Positions 17,859 to 26,821 of a stretch of DNA of 64,000 bases are shown here, one piece after another. Below the pieces are notes generated by a model. It did not search any database. It was not told where the DNA came from and saw only the letters and a program-made list of their open reading frames with translations. The position numbers and the translations under genes are program-made. Every line of letters starts with the position of its first letter. Position 1 is the stretch's first letter. The DNA is from Hyphomicrobium_A sp964493785 (GTDB lineage: Bacteria > Pseudomonadota > Alphaproteobacteria > Rhizobiales > Hyphomicrobiaceae). The stretch spans positions 1-64,000 of the forward strand of contig CAZBPM010000005.1 in the NCBI GenBank assembly GCA_964493785.1, in the 5' to 3' direction.

Positions 17859-19238
17859 ATGAGGGGACGGGAGCAACGGTTCGGTCTGGTCGGCACGGGG
17901 CTCTTTGCTCTCGTGCTGCTTTCCGGCTGTGCAGGCGACGGCCCCTCGATGCCGAAAATCGCGGATCTCAATCCGTTTGCCGAGAAGGCTGTGCCGTTGC
18001 CGGGTAAGCGCATCCCGGTGATGCAGGCGCGGACCATGGAGACGGGCGAACTGGCCGAGGCCTTCGCTCCCATCACCCTGCCCGCACCGCGGGTCAACGA
18101 CAACTGGGCCCAGCCGGGCGGCGACCCCAACAACGCTCCGGGCAATCTTGCGTTCAACGGCGGCACGAATGTCGTCTGGAGCGTCGATGCAGGCGCGGGC
18201 TCGGGCAGCACCGGCCGTCTGACGGCTCGACCGGTCATCTACGCCGGGCATGTCTTCACGCTCGACGCCGAAGGGACCGTCAGCGCGTTCTCCACGTCGG
18301 GCGGGTCGGCCATCTGGCGCGCTTCGCTCAAGCCGAAGCGCGAGTCGAGCACGCCTTGGTACTCGATGTCGCTGACGGGCGGCAGCTCCGGCGGCGGTTT
18401 CGGAGGCGGGCTTGCCGTTGACGGCGGCCGTCTTTACGCCGCGACCGGCTACGGCAACGTCGTGGCGGTCGATCCGGCTAACGGCAAGGTCCTCTGGGAG
18501 AAGCAGCTCGAGGCGCCGGTGCGCTCTTCGCCGACGGCGGTCGGGGACAAAGTGTTCGTCATCACACTCGATGGACGCTTCTTCTGTCTGGCGGGTGCCG
18601 ACGGTGGCGAGCTGTGGTCGGTGCGCGGTGCGCCCCAGCAGGCCAGTCTCATCAACAACGCCAGCCCGGCGGTCGACGGCAACATCGTCGTCGTTCCGTA
18701 TCCCTCTGGTGATCTCCTAGCTTTCAAGGTAGCAGACGGCTCGACGGTCTGGTCGGAGAACCTTGCGCGCACGCGCACGACATCGCAGCTCGCGTCTATG
18801 AGCGACGCGGCGCGTCCGGCGATTGACAGCGGCACAGTGTTCGCGATCGGTCATGCGGGCCGGATGATCGCGACGCAGGCGGAAAGCGGCGAGCGCCTCT
18901 GGTCGATCAACATTCCAGGCACGCAGACCCCATGGGTCGCGGGTGGCAGCGTCTATGTCGTGGACACGCAGGGACAGCTCGTTGCGGTGTCACGCCACGA
19001 CGGCAAGACGCAGTGGACGGTCAAGCTGCCGACGAGCGGTAATTGGGCCGGACCGACGCTGGCCGGCGGAAATCTGTGGCTGGCTTCTTCCGCGGGACTG
19101 CTCGTGGGTGTCGATGCGGCGACCGGCCGGCTCGTGACGCAGAAGGAGCTGGGTGGGTCGTTCTACATCGCTCCGATCGTGGCACAGGGCCGTATGTACG
19201 TGCTCAACGACAGCGCCAAGCTGATGGCACTCAACTAG
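17859..19238 (+). CDS. bamB: Outer membrane assembly lipoprotein BamB-like (PQQ-type beta-propeller)
   Basis: 459 residues. A lipoprotein signal ends in the lipobox LLSGC (about Cys26). The mature part is an eight-bladed beta-propeller of PQQ-like repeats, with recurring segments such as VVAVDPANGKVLWEKQL, FCLAGADGGELW and MIATQAESGERLWSINIP. BamB is the accessory propeller of the BAM complex that inserts beta-barrel proteins. Gene order yfgM-like/bamB/der matches the enterobacterial arrangement. An insertion around SSGGGFGGGLAVDGG is Gly-rich. Strong identification of fold; BamB function rests on fold and synteny. Confidence 0.9.
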   Translation: MRGREQRFGLVGTGLFALVLLSGCAGDGPSMPKIADLNPFAEKAVPLPGKRIPVMQARTMETGELAEAFAPITLPAPRVNDNWAQPGGDPNNAPGNLAFNGGTNVVWSVDAGAGSGSTGRLTARPVIYAGHVFTLDAEGTVSAFSTSGGSAIWRASLKPKRESSTPWYSMSLTGGSSGGGFGGGLAVDGGRLYAATGYGNVVAVDPANGKVLWEKQLEAPVRSSPTAVGDKVFVITLDGRFFCLAGADGGELWSVRGAPQQASLINNASPAVDGNIVVVPYPSGDLLAFKVADGSTVWSENLARTRTTSQLASMSDAARPAIDSGTVFAIGHAGRMIATQAESGERLWSINIPGTQTPWVAGGSVYVVDTQGQLVAVSRHDGKTQWTVKLPTSGNWAGPTLAGGNLWLASSAGLLVGVDAATGRLVTQKELGGSFYIAPIVAQGRMYVLNDSAKLMALN

Positions 19239-19244
19239 ATTCTG

Positions 19245-19343
19245 ACACGCGTTGAGGGAAGCTTGTTGTGCGGCGAACGTGGCGCGAGCTCATAGCCGCG
19301 CCATTGGGCACGCGGCCCGTTGGGCCGTTGCCGCTTCGCGGCA
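19245..19343 (+). repeat. Triple-hairpin intergenic element, copy B
   Basis: Starts near TGACACGCGTTGAGG, seven bases past the bamB stop, with GGCGCGAGCTCATAGCC in the middle. Hairpin 1: GCCGCG (19295-19300)/CGCGGC (19311-19316). Hairpin 2: GGCCC (19314-19318)/GGGCC (19322-19326), loop GTT. Hairpin 3: TGCCGC (19329-19334)/GCGGCA (19338-19343), loop TTC. Lies between bamB and der. Confidence 0.85.
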
Positions 19344-19460
19344 TGAGGGCCGTTGCGCCCTGGCATCCTTAACGGATAGGTGGGGCGGGCGGGCTATCAT
19401 CGGGCCGGCGAATGCGCGATAAGCGCCTCTCAGCAAGCTATTATCCGGCACCCCCACCAA

Positions 19461-20825
19461 ATGTCCCAAGTCCCGACCATCGCCATCATAGGCCGACCCA
19501 ATGTCGGCAAATCCACCCTGTTCAACCGGCTGACGGGCAAGCGCACGGCGCTGGTGTCCGACATTCCGGGCCTGACGCGTGATCGGCGCGAAGGCGAGGC
19601 CGATCTCGGGGGGCACCCGGTGACGATCGTCGACACGGCGGGCCTTGAGCAGGCAAAGCGCGGCTCGATCGCCGAACGCATGCGCCAGCAGAGCGAGGCA
19701 GCGATCTCGAGCGCCGACCTGATCCTGTTCGTGGTCGACGCGCGCGAAGGCATCACCTCGGACGACAAGTCTTTCGGCAAGCTGGTGCGGTCCTCAGGAC
19801 GTCCCGTCATTCTCGTGGCGAACAAGAGCGAGGGCAGGGCAGCCGAGGAAGGTTTCTACGCCGCGTATGAACTGGGCTTCGGAGAGCCGACGGCAATTTC
19901 TGCCGAGCACGGCGAGGGACTGGGCGATCTCGTCGTTGAGATTCTGTCGGCGCTGGGCCTCAAGGAGACGTATCCCGAAGGCGCCGAGGAGCCGCTGCCG
20001 GCGACCAGCCGACCGATCCGGGTTGCCATCGTCGGCCGACCCAATGCGGGAAAGTCGACACTGGTCAACGCGATCCTGGGCGAGGAGCGGATGATCACCG
20101 GCCCGGAGCCGGGGCTGACGCGCGATTCGATCCCAAGCGATGTCGTATGGGCAGGCCGCAAAATCAAGCTGTTCGACACGGCCGGTCTGCGGCGCAAGGC
20201 ACGAATTACCGAGGCAGCTGAGAAGCTGAGCGCGTCGGATGCAGTGCGAGCGATCCGCTTCGCCGAGGTTGTCGTGCTGCTTATCGATGCCGAGCGCCCG
20301 TTCGAACATCAAGACCTGACGATCGGGGACCTCGTCGCCGAGGAAGGCCGGGCACTGGTGATCGCGGTCAACAAGTGGGACCTCGTCGAGGACAAGCAGA
20401 AGACGCTCAAGGACCTGCGTGAGACGCTCGGCGAGCGGCTGGCGCAGGTGCCGGGTGTCACGCTCGTCCCACTTTCGGCGCTGAGCGGGCGCGGGGTGGA
20501 GCGTCTGTCTAAGGCGGTTCTCGAGGCCTACGAGATCTGGAACCGGCGCGTATCGACGCCCCAACTCAATCGCTGGCTCACCGAGGCGCTCGAGCGTCAC
20601 GCTCCCCCGGCCGTCAGCGGACGTCGGATCAAGATACGCTACATCACGCAGCCTTCGACGCGTCCGCCGACGTTCGTCGCGTTCTGTTCGCGTGCCGACG
20701 CGCTGCCGCAGTCGTATCTGCGCTACCTCACCAACAGCCTGCGCGAGGCATTCAAGCTGCCGGGCGTGCCGCTGAGGCTCAACCTGCGCAAGGGTGAAAA
20801 TCCCTTCGCTAAGCATAAGAGCTGA
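19461..20825 (+). CDS. der: GTPase Der (EngA), ribosome assembly
   Basis: 454 residues, double-GTPase needed for 50S subunit maturation. The first G domain has IIGRPNVGKSTLFN (P-loop) and DTAGLEQ; the second has IVGRPNAGKSTLVN, LFDTAGLRRKAR and NKWDLVED, and the C-terminal KH-like domain (about 360-440) ends RLNLRKGENPF. The first domain shows NKSEG in place of the common NKxD G4 motif. I take the ATG at 19461 (MSQVPTIAIIGRPN), discarding a 27-codon upstream extension from 19380 because the family begins at this point. Confidence 0.97.
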   Translation: MSQVPTIAIIGRPNVGKSTLFNRLTGKRTALVSDIPGLTRDRREGEADLGGHPVTIVDTAGLEQAKRGSIAERMRQQSEAAISSADLILFVVDAREGITSDDKSFGKLVRSSGRPVILVANKSEGRAAEEGFYAAYELGFGEPTAISAEHGEGLGDLVVEILSALGLKETYPEGAEEPLPATSRPIRVAIVGRPNAGKSTLVNAILGEERMITGPEPGLTRDSIPSDVVWAGRKIKLFDTAGLRRKARITEAAEKLSASDAVRAIRFAEVVVLLIDAERPFEHQDLTIGDLVAEEGRALVIAVNKWDLVEDKQKTLKDLRETLGERLAQVPGVTLVPLSALSGRGVERLSKAVLEAYEIWNRRVSTPQLNRWLTEALERHAPPAVSGRRIKIRYITQPSTRPPTFVAFCSRADALPQSYLRYLTNSLREAFKLPGVPLRLNLRKGENPFAKHKS

Positions 20826-20955
20826 AGCGGTTTTTGCCTTTCCGGGGCGTTTGAAACACTGGTCTAGAATCGTTGTGTGAGCTACTTTGGATTCGCAAAC
20901 TTGCGGGGGACGCGGGGTTGTGGGCCCAGGCCCGGGGGAAGCTCTAAAGAGAAGA

Positions 20956-21255
20956 ATGGGATCGATGCAAAAGTGCTCTGGTGACCGGGTGCGGCCGGTG
21001 TTTCGTGCGGCTTTTGGTAGTGCGGCTTTTCTTCTGGTTCTCGCATGCGGCTCGACTGCGGATGCTTATTCGGCGCGCGTCAACTCGGCCTGCGAGCGTG
21101 ACTACTATCGCTTCTGCGCAAAGTATTCGATCGGCACGCCTGAGCTGCGCAGCTGCATGATCGCCTCGCGCCGCTCGCTGTCGCGCCGCTGCGTCGACGC
21201 ACTGGTCGCCGCTGGCGAAGTGCCGAAGCGCTATCTGGCGAGCATGAAGAAGTAG
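20956..21255 (+). CDS. Small exported Cys-rich protein (GLG1-like repeat pattern)
   Basis: 99 residues from ATG at 20956 (RBS AAGAGAAG). The signal peptide (FGSAAFLLVLACGSTADA) is followed by a single domain with Cys at CERDYYRFC, then SCMIASRRSLSRRC. The pattern C-x(4)-Y-x-RFC ... C-(M/L) ... LS-x-x-C resembles Cys-rich GLG1-type repeats seen in small periplasmic proteins of Rhizobiales. No enzymatic residues are seen. A longer TTG frame from 20887 has no ribosome-binding site. Function unknown. Confidence 0.75.
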   Translation: MGSMQKCSGDRVRPVFRAAFGSAAFLLVLACGSTADAYSARVNSACERDYYRFCAKYSIGTPELRSCMIASRRSLSRRCVDALVAAGEVPKRYLASMKK

Positions 21256-21498
21256 GACGGTTGGATTCCCGGAGCTGGCTCCGGCGATGTCAGCGGGCGG
21301 GAGTAGCGGCGAACCCTAAGATGCCGCTAGCTCCACCGCCCGCACGGACGACAGCCGCACGTCTGGCGCCGTTCCGGACCTCGATAAGTAGGTAAGGCAC
21401 TTTGGCAGCGCAAGACCCATTCGGCCTTGCGCTGCAGCATGAACCGGTCGCGTCTGGCGACGGCGTGCATCGCGCGGCGCGAGGGGTATAATCCCCGG

Positions 21499-21972
21499 AT
21501 GACCGACCCAAGCTCTCCCAATCCAACAGAAGTGCTGTTCTATCATTTGGAGCAGCAGACGCTTGAGAAGGTGCTGCCAAGCCTTGTCGAGAAGACGCTC
21601 GAGCGGGGTTGGCGCGCTGTGATCCAGGCGGGGTCGCAGGAGCGGCTTGCGGCAATCGATCTCGCGCTTTGGACCTTCAAGGAAGACAGCTTCCTTGCCC
21701 ACGGGACGGCGAAGGACGGATTTGCTGCCGACCAGCCGGTGTATCTGACAACCACGGGCGAGACGCCCAATGGCGCGGGCGTGCGCTTCCTGGTCGATGG
21801 CGCGGAGGCCGAGGCATTCTCCGGCTTCGTGCGGATCGTCTATCTGTTCGATGGCAACGACACCGATGCGGTGAAGGTCGCGCGATCGCAATGGACGGCC
21901 GCCAAGGGTGCGGGTTGCCCGGTGACCTATTGGCAGCAGAGCGCGGCCGGGAAATGGGAGCGGAAGGCTTAG
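21499..21972 (+). CDS. holC: DNA polymerase III chi subunit
   Basis: 157 residues from ATG at 21499 (MTDPSSPNPTEVLFYHLE). HolC links the clamp loader to single-strand-binding protein. Family features: TEVLFYHLEQQTLEKVLPSLVEKTLERGWRA opening (shown here in parts: EVLFYHL, LVEKTLERGW), DLALWTFKEDSFLAHG (the conserved LWTF..D.FLPHG-like block), PVYLTT and a C-terminal FDGND-type segment. Length and order fit alphaproteobacterial chi. In many relatives holC follows pepA, which is not the case here. The triple-hairpin element copy C follows its stop. Confidence 0.92.
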   Translation: MTDPSSPNPTEVLFYHLEQQTLEKVLPSLVEKTLERGWRAVIQAGSQERLAAIDLALWTFKEDSFLAHGTAKDGFAADQPVYLTTTGETPNGAGVRFLVDGAEAEAFSGFVRIVYLFDGNDTDAVKVARSQWTAAKGAGCPVTYWQQSAAGKWERKA

Positions 21973-21982
21973 TTCCTTTTTC

Positions 21983-22086
21983 TGGCTGGCACGAGCTGAT
22001 GCAGGCTTTGAATGCGGATAGCGTTGCACGAGCGCATGGCCGGCGCTCGCGCCGGGCGCCTTTGGCGCCTTGCCGCCTGCGGCGGC
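21983..22086 (+). repeat. Triple-hairpin intergenic element, copy C
   Basis: The most diverged copy, following holC; begins TGGCACGAGCTGATG and contains TTGCACGAGCGCATGGCC. Hairpin 1: CCGGCG (22040-22045)/CGCCGG (22050-22055), loop CTCG. Hairpin 2: GGCGCC (22055-22060)/GGCGCC (22064-22069), loop TTT. Hairpin 3: GCCGCC (22072-22077)/GGCGGC (22081-22086), loop TGC. Confidence 0.8.
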
Positions 22087-22122
22087 CGAGAGTGGCGTTG
22101 CTCAAGCTGCGAACAGCCGCTT

Positions 22123-22225
22123 TCAAAAAAAAGCCCCGCGGGGGAGGCGGGGCTTCAAGTTCAGGAGGAGGTGAGGAGCTAACTCAGTCGGAGCACGTCC
22201 GGCGTCTGGTTCCTTCCGTGCTCTT
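22123..22225 (-). ncRNA. Candidate small RNA with anti-Shine-Dalgarno motif
   Basis: On the minus strand: stem-loop 1 with 7-bp arms GAGCACG/CGTGCTC (plus 22217-22223 and 22191-22197), then an unpaired stretch CTCCTCACCTCCTCCTGAAC, then a 9-bp GC-rich stem (plus 22131-22139 with 22147-22155) followed by eight T residues. The T-run is on the minus side only, so this terminates a minus transcript, yet no minus-strand gene lies upstream. Two hairpins flanking a CCUCCUCC segment is the layout of alphaproteobacterial anti-SD small RNAs (cuckoo/alpha-r15 type), which pair with mRNA ribosome-binding sites. The 5' end and promoter are not located. Confidence 0.5.
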
Positions 22226-22356
22226 GAATGACTTTGCCGCTAGGGCTCGGCTTCGTCGGTTCCCGAGGGAACAAGAAGCTGCAGATTTGCGGCCGCCTGT
22301 AGACGAAAACGGGCGAGGGCCTTGACAGGCCGGCACCCCGCGATGATGCCTCGCGC

Positions 22357-23223
22357 ATGAATTATCGCCACGCCTATCACGCCGGAAATTTTGCCGATGT
22401 CGTCAAGCACGCGGTGCTGGCGCTGGTGATCGAGCATCTGAAGCAGAAGCCGGCGCCGTTCCGGGTCATCGATACGCATGCCGGAATAGGGCTCTACGAC
22501 CTCGGCTCGGTCGAAGCGCAGAAGACAGGTGAATGGCGCGAAGGGATCGGCCGCGTGTTGGAGGCGACGTTCGCCGACGATACGCGCGCGACGCTGGCGC
22601 CATACCTCGAGGTGGTGCGGCGGCTCAATCCGGGCGGAGGGCTGACGCGTTATCCGGGGAGCCCGCTGCTGGCGCGGGAGTTGATGCGCGGCGAGGACAG
22701 ACTCGTCGCCAACGAACTGCACCCCGAGGATCAGAAGGAGCTGAAGCTCCTGTTCGCGCGCGATGCGCAGGTGAAGGTCATGGCGCTCGATGCGTGGACC
22801 GCGGTGAAGGCGCTGCTGCCTCCGCCGGAGCGGCGCGGCGTCGTGCTCATCGATCCGGCGTTCGAGCAGGCGGGAGAACTCGACAGATTGGTCGAGGCAT
22901 TGAAAGAGGGCGTGCGCCGCTTTGCCGGGGGCACGTACCTGCTGTGGTATCCGATCAAGGAATTGCGACCCGCGGCGGCATTCCGCAGGAAGATTTTTGA
23001 TCTGGCTCTGCCGAAGGCGACGGCATTCGAATTGACGGTACGAACTGCCAGCGCGGAGGAGCGGTTGAGCGGCGCAGGACTTGTCGTCGTGAACGCGCCT
23101 TTCACGCTGACGGCAAAGCTGGAAGGATTGCTGCCGGCGCTTGCGACGGTGCTGGAGCAGGGAGAAGGCAGCGGGTTCCGCATCGACGATCTTGGAACGG
23201 AGAATGCCACGCGCATACCGTGA
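22357..23223 (+). CDS. rlmJ: 23S rRNA (adenine(2030)-N6)-methyltransferase RlmJ
   Basis: 288 residues. The N-terminal MNYRHAYHAGNFADVVKHAVL is the RlmJ signature, with an SAM-binding loop at VIDTHAGIGLYDL and an inserted helical subdomain. The catalytic motif DPAF (VVLIDPAFEQ, about residue 165) corresponds to the DPPF/DPPY type of N6-adenine methyltransferases. RlmJ modifies a single adenine in helix 72 of 23S rRNA. Independent of neighbours; it may be transcribed from the region carrying the small-RNA candidate on the opposite strand. Confidence 0.95.
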   Translation: MNYRHAYHAGNFADVVKHAVLALVIEHLKQKPAPFRVIDTHAGIGLYDLGSVEAQKTGEWREGIGRVLEATFADDTRATLAPYLEVVRRLNPGGGLTRYPGSPLLARELMRGEDRLVANELHPEDQKELKLLFARDAQVKVMALDAWTAVKALLPPPERRGVVLIDPAFEQAGELDRLVEALKEGVRRFAGGTYLLWYPIKELRPAAAFRRKIFDLALPKATAFELTVRTASAEERLSGAGLVVVNAPFTLTAKLEGLLPALATVLEQGEGSGFRIDDLGTENATRIP

Positions 23224-23444
23224 GACTCTTGCCTCGCGGATTTTTTTCTCCGATAGTTTCCTGGCTCGGGCCGGCTATTTTTCCGGCGGAGACGTGAAGT
23301 AACATTGAGATTGTGGCGCAGCGCATGTCGTGCTTCCGCGCTTTTTTCCCCCGCACTACCAAACGCTTTCCCGAGCTGACCCCGGTGCGGCCTCGCTTGA
23401 GTCCGCGCCTTTTTCATTGACTGCGCACGTTAGGAGATTTCGCG

Positions 23445-23657
23445 ATGCGCCAGAACGGTACCGTAAAATTCTACAACGCCCAGAAGGGCTATGGTTTCAT
23501 CAAGCCGGACGATGGCGGCAAAGACGTCTTCGTGCACGTGACTGCAGTCGAGCGCGCTGGCATTTCCAACCTCGATGAAGGTGCGCGGATTTCCTTCGAC
23601 ACCGAGCCCGACAAACGGGGCAAGGGGCCGAAGGCGGTGAACCTGCAAGCCCCCTGA
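23445..23657 (+). CDS. Cold-shock domain protein (CspA family)
   Basis: 70 residues, a single OB-fold RNA chaperone. RNP1 (KGYGFIKPD) and RNP2 (DVFVHVTAV) are both present, opening NGTVKFYNAQKG. AGGAG sits eight bases before the ATG. About 220 bp separate it from rlmJ, room for the long structured leader typical of csp mRNAs, though a cold-responsive switch cannot be proven here. Several paralogues usually exist per genome, so no number is assigned. Confidence 0.95.
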   Translation: MRQNGTVKFYNAQKGYGFIKPDDGGKDVFVHVTAVERAGISNLDEGARISFDTEPDKRGKGPKAVNLQAP

Positions 23658-23821
23658 TCATTGTTCGCCTGTTACCCACGCCATGCGGGCCGGCCGCATG
23701 GCGTCACCCCGCAGCAACGATCCACCCAATTCTTCGCTGGCGGACGTGTCAGCCATGGGAAATGGCGCGCGTCTGCGGCAATCTCCCCGGGTTGCATCTA
23801 GCGATGTTCGGAGAGCTGAAA

Positions 23822-24121
23822 ATGATTAAGTCGATCAGTGCGGCCGCTGTCGCCGTCGCCCTCGTCTGCGTCGGCTATGCCGGCGACGCCGAAGCCAAGT
23901 GCTTCAAGAAGACGGCATCGGGCACCTCGACGAGCGTCGACGGCGCCAAGTTCCAGGTCAAGGAAGCCATCCTGCAATCGTTCGACTGGGGCGTATGGGC
24001 CGCCTACATGGCATCGGGTTCGACCCCTGGCTACAAGGTCAGCACCCCGGCCTTCAGGTGCTCTCCCGGCGGTCTCGGCTACAACTGCACGGGCACCTCG
24101 ACCATCTGCAAGACAGGCTGA
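23822..24121 (+). CDS. Small secreted four-Cys protein, member 1
   Basis: 99 residues from ATG at 23822; signal peptide ends near GDAEAKCF. The mature domain has Cys at AKCFKK, FRC, YNC and ICKTG, with C-x8-C-x6-C at the end. The same pattern and AKFQ helix occur in the protein at 31127-31417 (minus) and, in looser form, at the N-terminus of the protein at 24841. Probably two disulfides in the periplasm or outside. No known family recognised. Confidence 0.75.
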   Translation: MIKSISAAAVAVALVCVGYAGDAEAKCFKKTASGTSTSVDGAKFQVKEAILQSFDWGVWAAYMASGSTPGYKVSTPAFRCSPGGLGYNCTGTSTICKTG

Positions 24122-24376
24122 TCACCTTGCGGTTGGTCCAGATCGATACAAAATATTCGGTCTTGTTAACCAATCGCTCGTAGCCCTGGCTCATAATCGG
24201 CCCCGAGCAGTTCACGTTCGAAACTGTTCGGCGGCTCGGTCGTGGCGCTGGCGTGATCGCTGGGTGACACGGTCGCGTAAAAAATCGGCACATTGGCGGT
24301 TTTGCACGCTCGAACGATGTTTTCCGATATCCTCCCCGGCACATACGGGGTGGTTGAGATTCACAAGGACTGGAAA

Positions 24377-24706
24377 ATGAGCCTCATTCGCGTTTGCACC
24401 GGGATCGTCGTAGCGGCCGGCTTCCTGATGCTCGCCACCCTCAGCGGGGCTGGTAATTACGTTGCACCGGGCGCCTACGCGGACGAAGTCGTCAAGAAAA
24501 AGAAGGCTTCGCGCCGGACGAAGAACCGCTCGTATGCCCTCGAGTCAGGCTCCAGCCCTGAAGAGATCGCCCGCTACTTCGCGCTCCATGGCGGAAATAT
24601 CGACCCTTACATCAACAAGCAGACGCCGGGCGGTCCGTTCGACAGCGGCTTCTTCTTTGATTCGGGCATCGGGCCTAACGGCGGCAATTCACCTTATATG
24701 AACTGA
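24377..24706 (+). CDS. Small exported protein, unknown
   Basis: 109 residues from ATG at 24377 (MSLIRVCTGIVVAAG). The signal peptide is followed by a basic stretch (EVVKKKKASRRTKNR), then a Gly/Phe/Asn-rich tail ending PNGGNSPYMN. The segment SSPEEIARYFALHGG is a likely helix. There are no catalytic motifs and no Cys in the mature part. It lies within a cluster of small secreted proteins. Unknown function. Confidence 0.6.
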   Translation: MSLIRVCTGIVVAAGFLMLATLSGAGNYVAPGAYADEVVKKKKASRRTKNRSYALESGSSPEEIARYFALHGGNIDPYINKQTPGGPFDSGFFFDSGIGPNGGNSPYMN

Positions 24707-24840
24707 GGCGTTTGAGCCGCCTCGGTTGCGCTATTTTTGTCCTGCACAAGTTTGAGGGCTCAAAGTCTATGCAGGGCGCATCTTGCCCCGCTATAAGGCT
24801 TTGTAATCGGACATTTGTTCGCGCCGAGGGGGACATTGAG

Positions 24841-25740
24841 ATGCGCAAGAATTCCACAATCGCATTTGCGTCGGTGCTGATGGGTGCGGTGGCCGCGCTG
24901 TCGGTGCCCGCTGACGCCGCCTGTAAGAAATTTGGCTTCACTGTCAATGACTACGGCAAGGAAGGCCCGACCAACGACGCCAAGAACCTGCTCGACAAGC
25001 ATGTCGCCGAGTGGGCTACGAAGAACGGCGTGTCGGAATACTCGACTGGCAAGAAGACGGTCAGCTGCGAGCTCTTCCTCGATGTGATTCTCTTCGACGA
25101 GCACACCTGCACCGCCTCGGCCACCGTCTGCTGGGGTCCGGATGCAAGCAAGTTCAATAATCAGTCGGCCGCCGCGCCGGCCGCCGAAGACAGCGGCAAT
25201 GGTGCGCCGCCGGCCCCGATGCGCAAGGCGCACGCGCTCGGTGAAGTTGTGCCGAACGCCGAGCAGGCTGCCGCCGCAGTAGAGGCTCCCGCCGCACCTG
25301 CCGCAGACACCGCACAGGTCGATGCCGCACCGACGCAACCGGTGGAGCAGATCGCAGCGCCGGCGAACGTTCCGGCAGCAGCGCCCGCGGTCCAGACCAC
25401 GACGGTTCCCGCAGCAGCTCCGGCCGCGCCGGCCCAAGCAAGTGGAACGACGGGTGAGGTCGTGGAGACCGGAGCCCTTCAGGCTGGCCAGGGTCTGCCC
25501 CCGGGTGTGGCTCCGCAGGCCCAGAGGCCCGCCGTTTCCGCAGAGCGCGCCGCCGCTGCTGCCGCCGCAGCGTCAGCTGCAGCCGCTGCTGAGCGTGCTG
25601 CCCAGGCTGCTGAGACGGCCGCCAACGCTGCCAAGGAAGCTGCCGCCGCTGCGGTCGCCGCGAGCGCTGCGAGCAGAGCCGGTGCCTCGGTTCCTCCGCT
25701 CGATCATGCCTCGGGTGCCAAGGCTGTGCACAACGAATAG
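24841..25740 (+). CDS. Secreted four-Cys domain with long Ala/Pro-rich tail
   Basis: 299 residues. Signal peptide (IAFASVLMGAVAALSVPADA), then a domain of about 85 residues with Cys at ACKKFG, VSC, HTC and TVCW: C-x13-C-x6-C, a variant of the spacing in the two other small proteins nearby. From about residue 115 on it is low-complexity Ala/Pro/Gln, ending in a 60-residue Ala/Glu/Arg helix (ERAAQAAETAANAAKEA). The tail could be a wall-spanning or membrane-hugging linker. RBS GAGGGGG, strong. Function unknown. Confidence 0.72.
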   Translation: MRKNSTIAFASVLMGAVAALSVPADAACKKFGFTVNDYGKEGPTNDAKNLLDKHVAEWATKNGVSEYSTGKKTVSCELFLDVILFDEHTCTASATVCWGPDASKFNNQSAAAPAAEDSGNGAPPAPMRKAHALGEVVPNAEQAAAAVEAPAAPAADTAQVDAAPTQPVEQIAAPANVPAAAPAVQTTTVPAAAPAAPAQASGTTGEVVETGALQAGQGLPPGVAPQAQRPAVSAERAAAAAAAASAAAAAERAAQAAETAANAAKEAAAAAVAASAASRAGASVPPLDHASGAKAVHNE

Positions 25741-25774
25741 CTCGCCCGATTGGGCGGAATTTCGAGAGTCAGAA

Positions 25775-25806
25775 ACGCCCGCGTCAGACGCGGGCGTTTT
25801 CATTTT
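25775..25806 (+). terminator. Rho-independent terminator
   Basis: Perfect 10-bp arms ACGCCCGCGT (25775-25784) and ACGCGGGCGT (25788-25797), loop CAG, followed by TTTCATTTT, 35 bases past the stop at 25740. A weaker hairpin CGCCC/GGGCG at 25743-25756 precedes it. Confidence 0.92.
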
Positions 25807-25927
25807 AGTCAGGGGTCGAACACGGTGGGCCCGTCGCCCGCATGCGGGCTCATACCCATTGGCGCTTGTCCAATGGGGCGCCGACTCGTTGAGTGCGGGT
25901 GACGCGCGTTGCGGATGGCGGTGCGGA

Positions 25928-26569
25928 TCAGGCCGGCTTGGCTGAAAGAAGGATGTCGGCGCCGTCCTGCAGGACGGCAAGGCGCATGCCGGCGGTCGTT
26001 GCGAGGCGGCAGGTGTAATAGGCCTGGATGGTCATCGCATCGAGGGGCGGCGTGTGCTCGCCGGAGATGAACTCGGCCAGGTGCAAAGGGGCGCGCGCAG
26101 TGTTGCCCTTGCAGCGGACGAGGAAGCTGGGGTTTTCCATCGACCCGGCCATCTGCACCTCGATCTCCCCGCCGCGCGGCAGAGCCGTGATAGCGCTTGC
26201 GATGAGGTTGAGCAGCAGCTTGGCCTTATCCTTCGGCATGTGGCCGTGCTGGCATTTCCAGACGAGGGTGTGCTTGCCCTTGCCGATGAAGCCGCGGGAG
26301 ATCTGCTCGGCGGTACCCAGGTCGATCATGGAGCCGGCCGAGCCGGCGGCGCCGAAAGCAAAGCGGCAGAACTGCAAGCGTGCGGAGGCCTGCTCCGTCA
26401 CGTTGCGGATGACGTCGAGGGCGTAGTTCTTGGCTTCCTGGTCGTCGTCCTCGTCAAGGATCTCGAGGCCATTATAGATGGCGCCCACGGGACCGATGAC
26501 GTCGTGGCAGATCTTGCTCGAGATCAGCGCGGCAAGTTCAAGATCTGTCGGATTGGCGCGCTCGCCCAT
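25928..26569 (-). CDS. chpT: Histidine phosphotransferase ChpT
   Basis: 213 residues from ATG at 26569 with GGGGG upstream. ChpT passes phosphate from hybrid kinase CckA to CtrA and CpdR, controlling the alphaproteobacterial cell cycle. The DHp-like helix carries the phosphoacceptor His22 in SSKICHDVIGPVGAIYNGLE, and a degenerate HATPase-like domain follows (LLLNLIASAITALPRGGEIEV) without the ATP-binding boxes, exactly as in ChpT. The longer frame to 26755 is discarded. Divergent from cysQ. Confidence 0.93.
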   Translation of the reverse strand: MGERANPTDLELAALISSKICHDVIGPVGAIYNGLEILDEDDDQEAKNYALDVIRNVTEQASARLQFCRFAFGAAGSAGSMIDLGTAEQISRGFIGKGKHTLVWKCQHGHMPKDKAKLLLNLIASAITALPRGGEIEVQMAGSMENPSFLVRCKGNTARAPLHLAEFISGEHTPPLDAMTIQAYYTCRLATTAGMRLAVLQDGADILLSAKPA

Positions 26570-26821
26570 CGGTGCCCCCTTAAGGATGTCGCAGAAACGT
26601 ATGCCGAAGCCGTTTTGGCCTTGGGCACGCGGGACGCCGTTTACGCGCGCCAACAGGTCCGCTTGCGAAGTGCTTACGCCATCTGATACACGCGCCGGTA
26701 CTTCCCTGCAAAGGTCAGCCCCTGCATTTTGCATCCCGTGCTGCCTCGGCAACACGTGCGGCGGACGAGGCAGCGGCCAATCGGTTGCGGACCAAGCTTC
26801 GAATCAGAGTGCAAACAGCGA

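Noticed and set aside
22322..22327. TTGACA as a -35 box for rlmJ
   Set aside because: No -10 sequence at the right spacing; the ATG comes 30 bases later.
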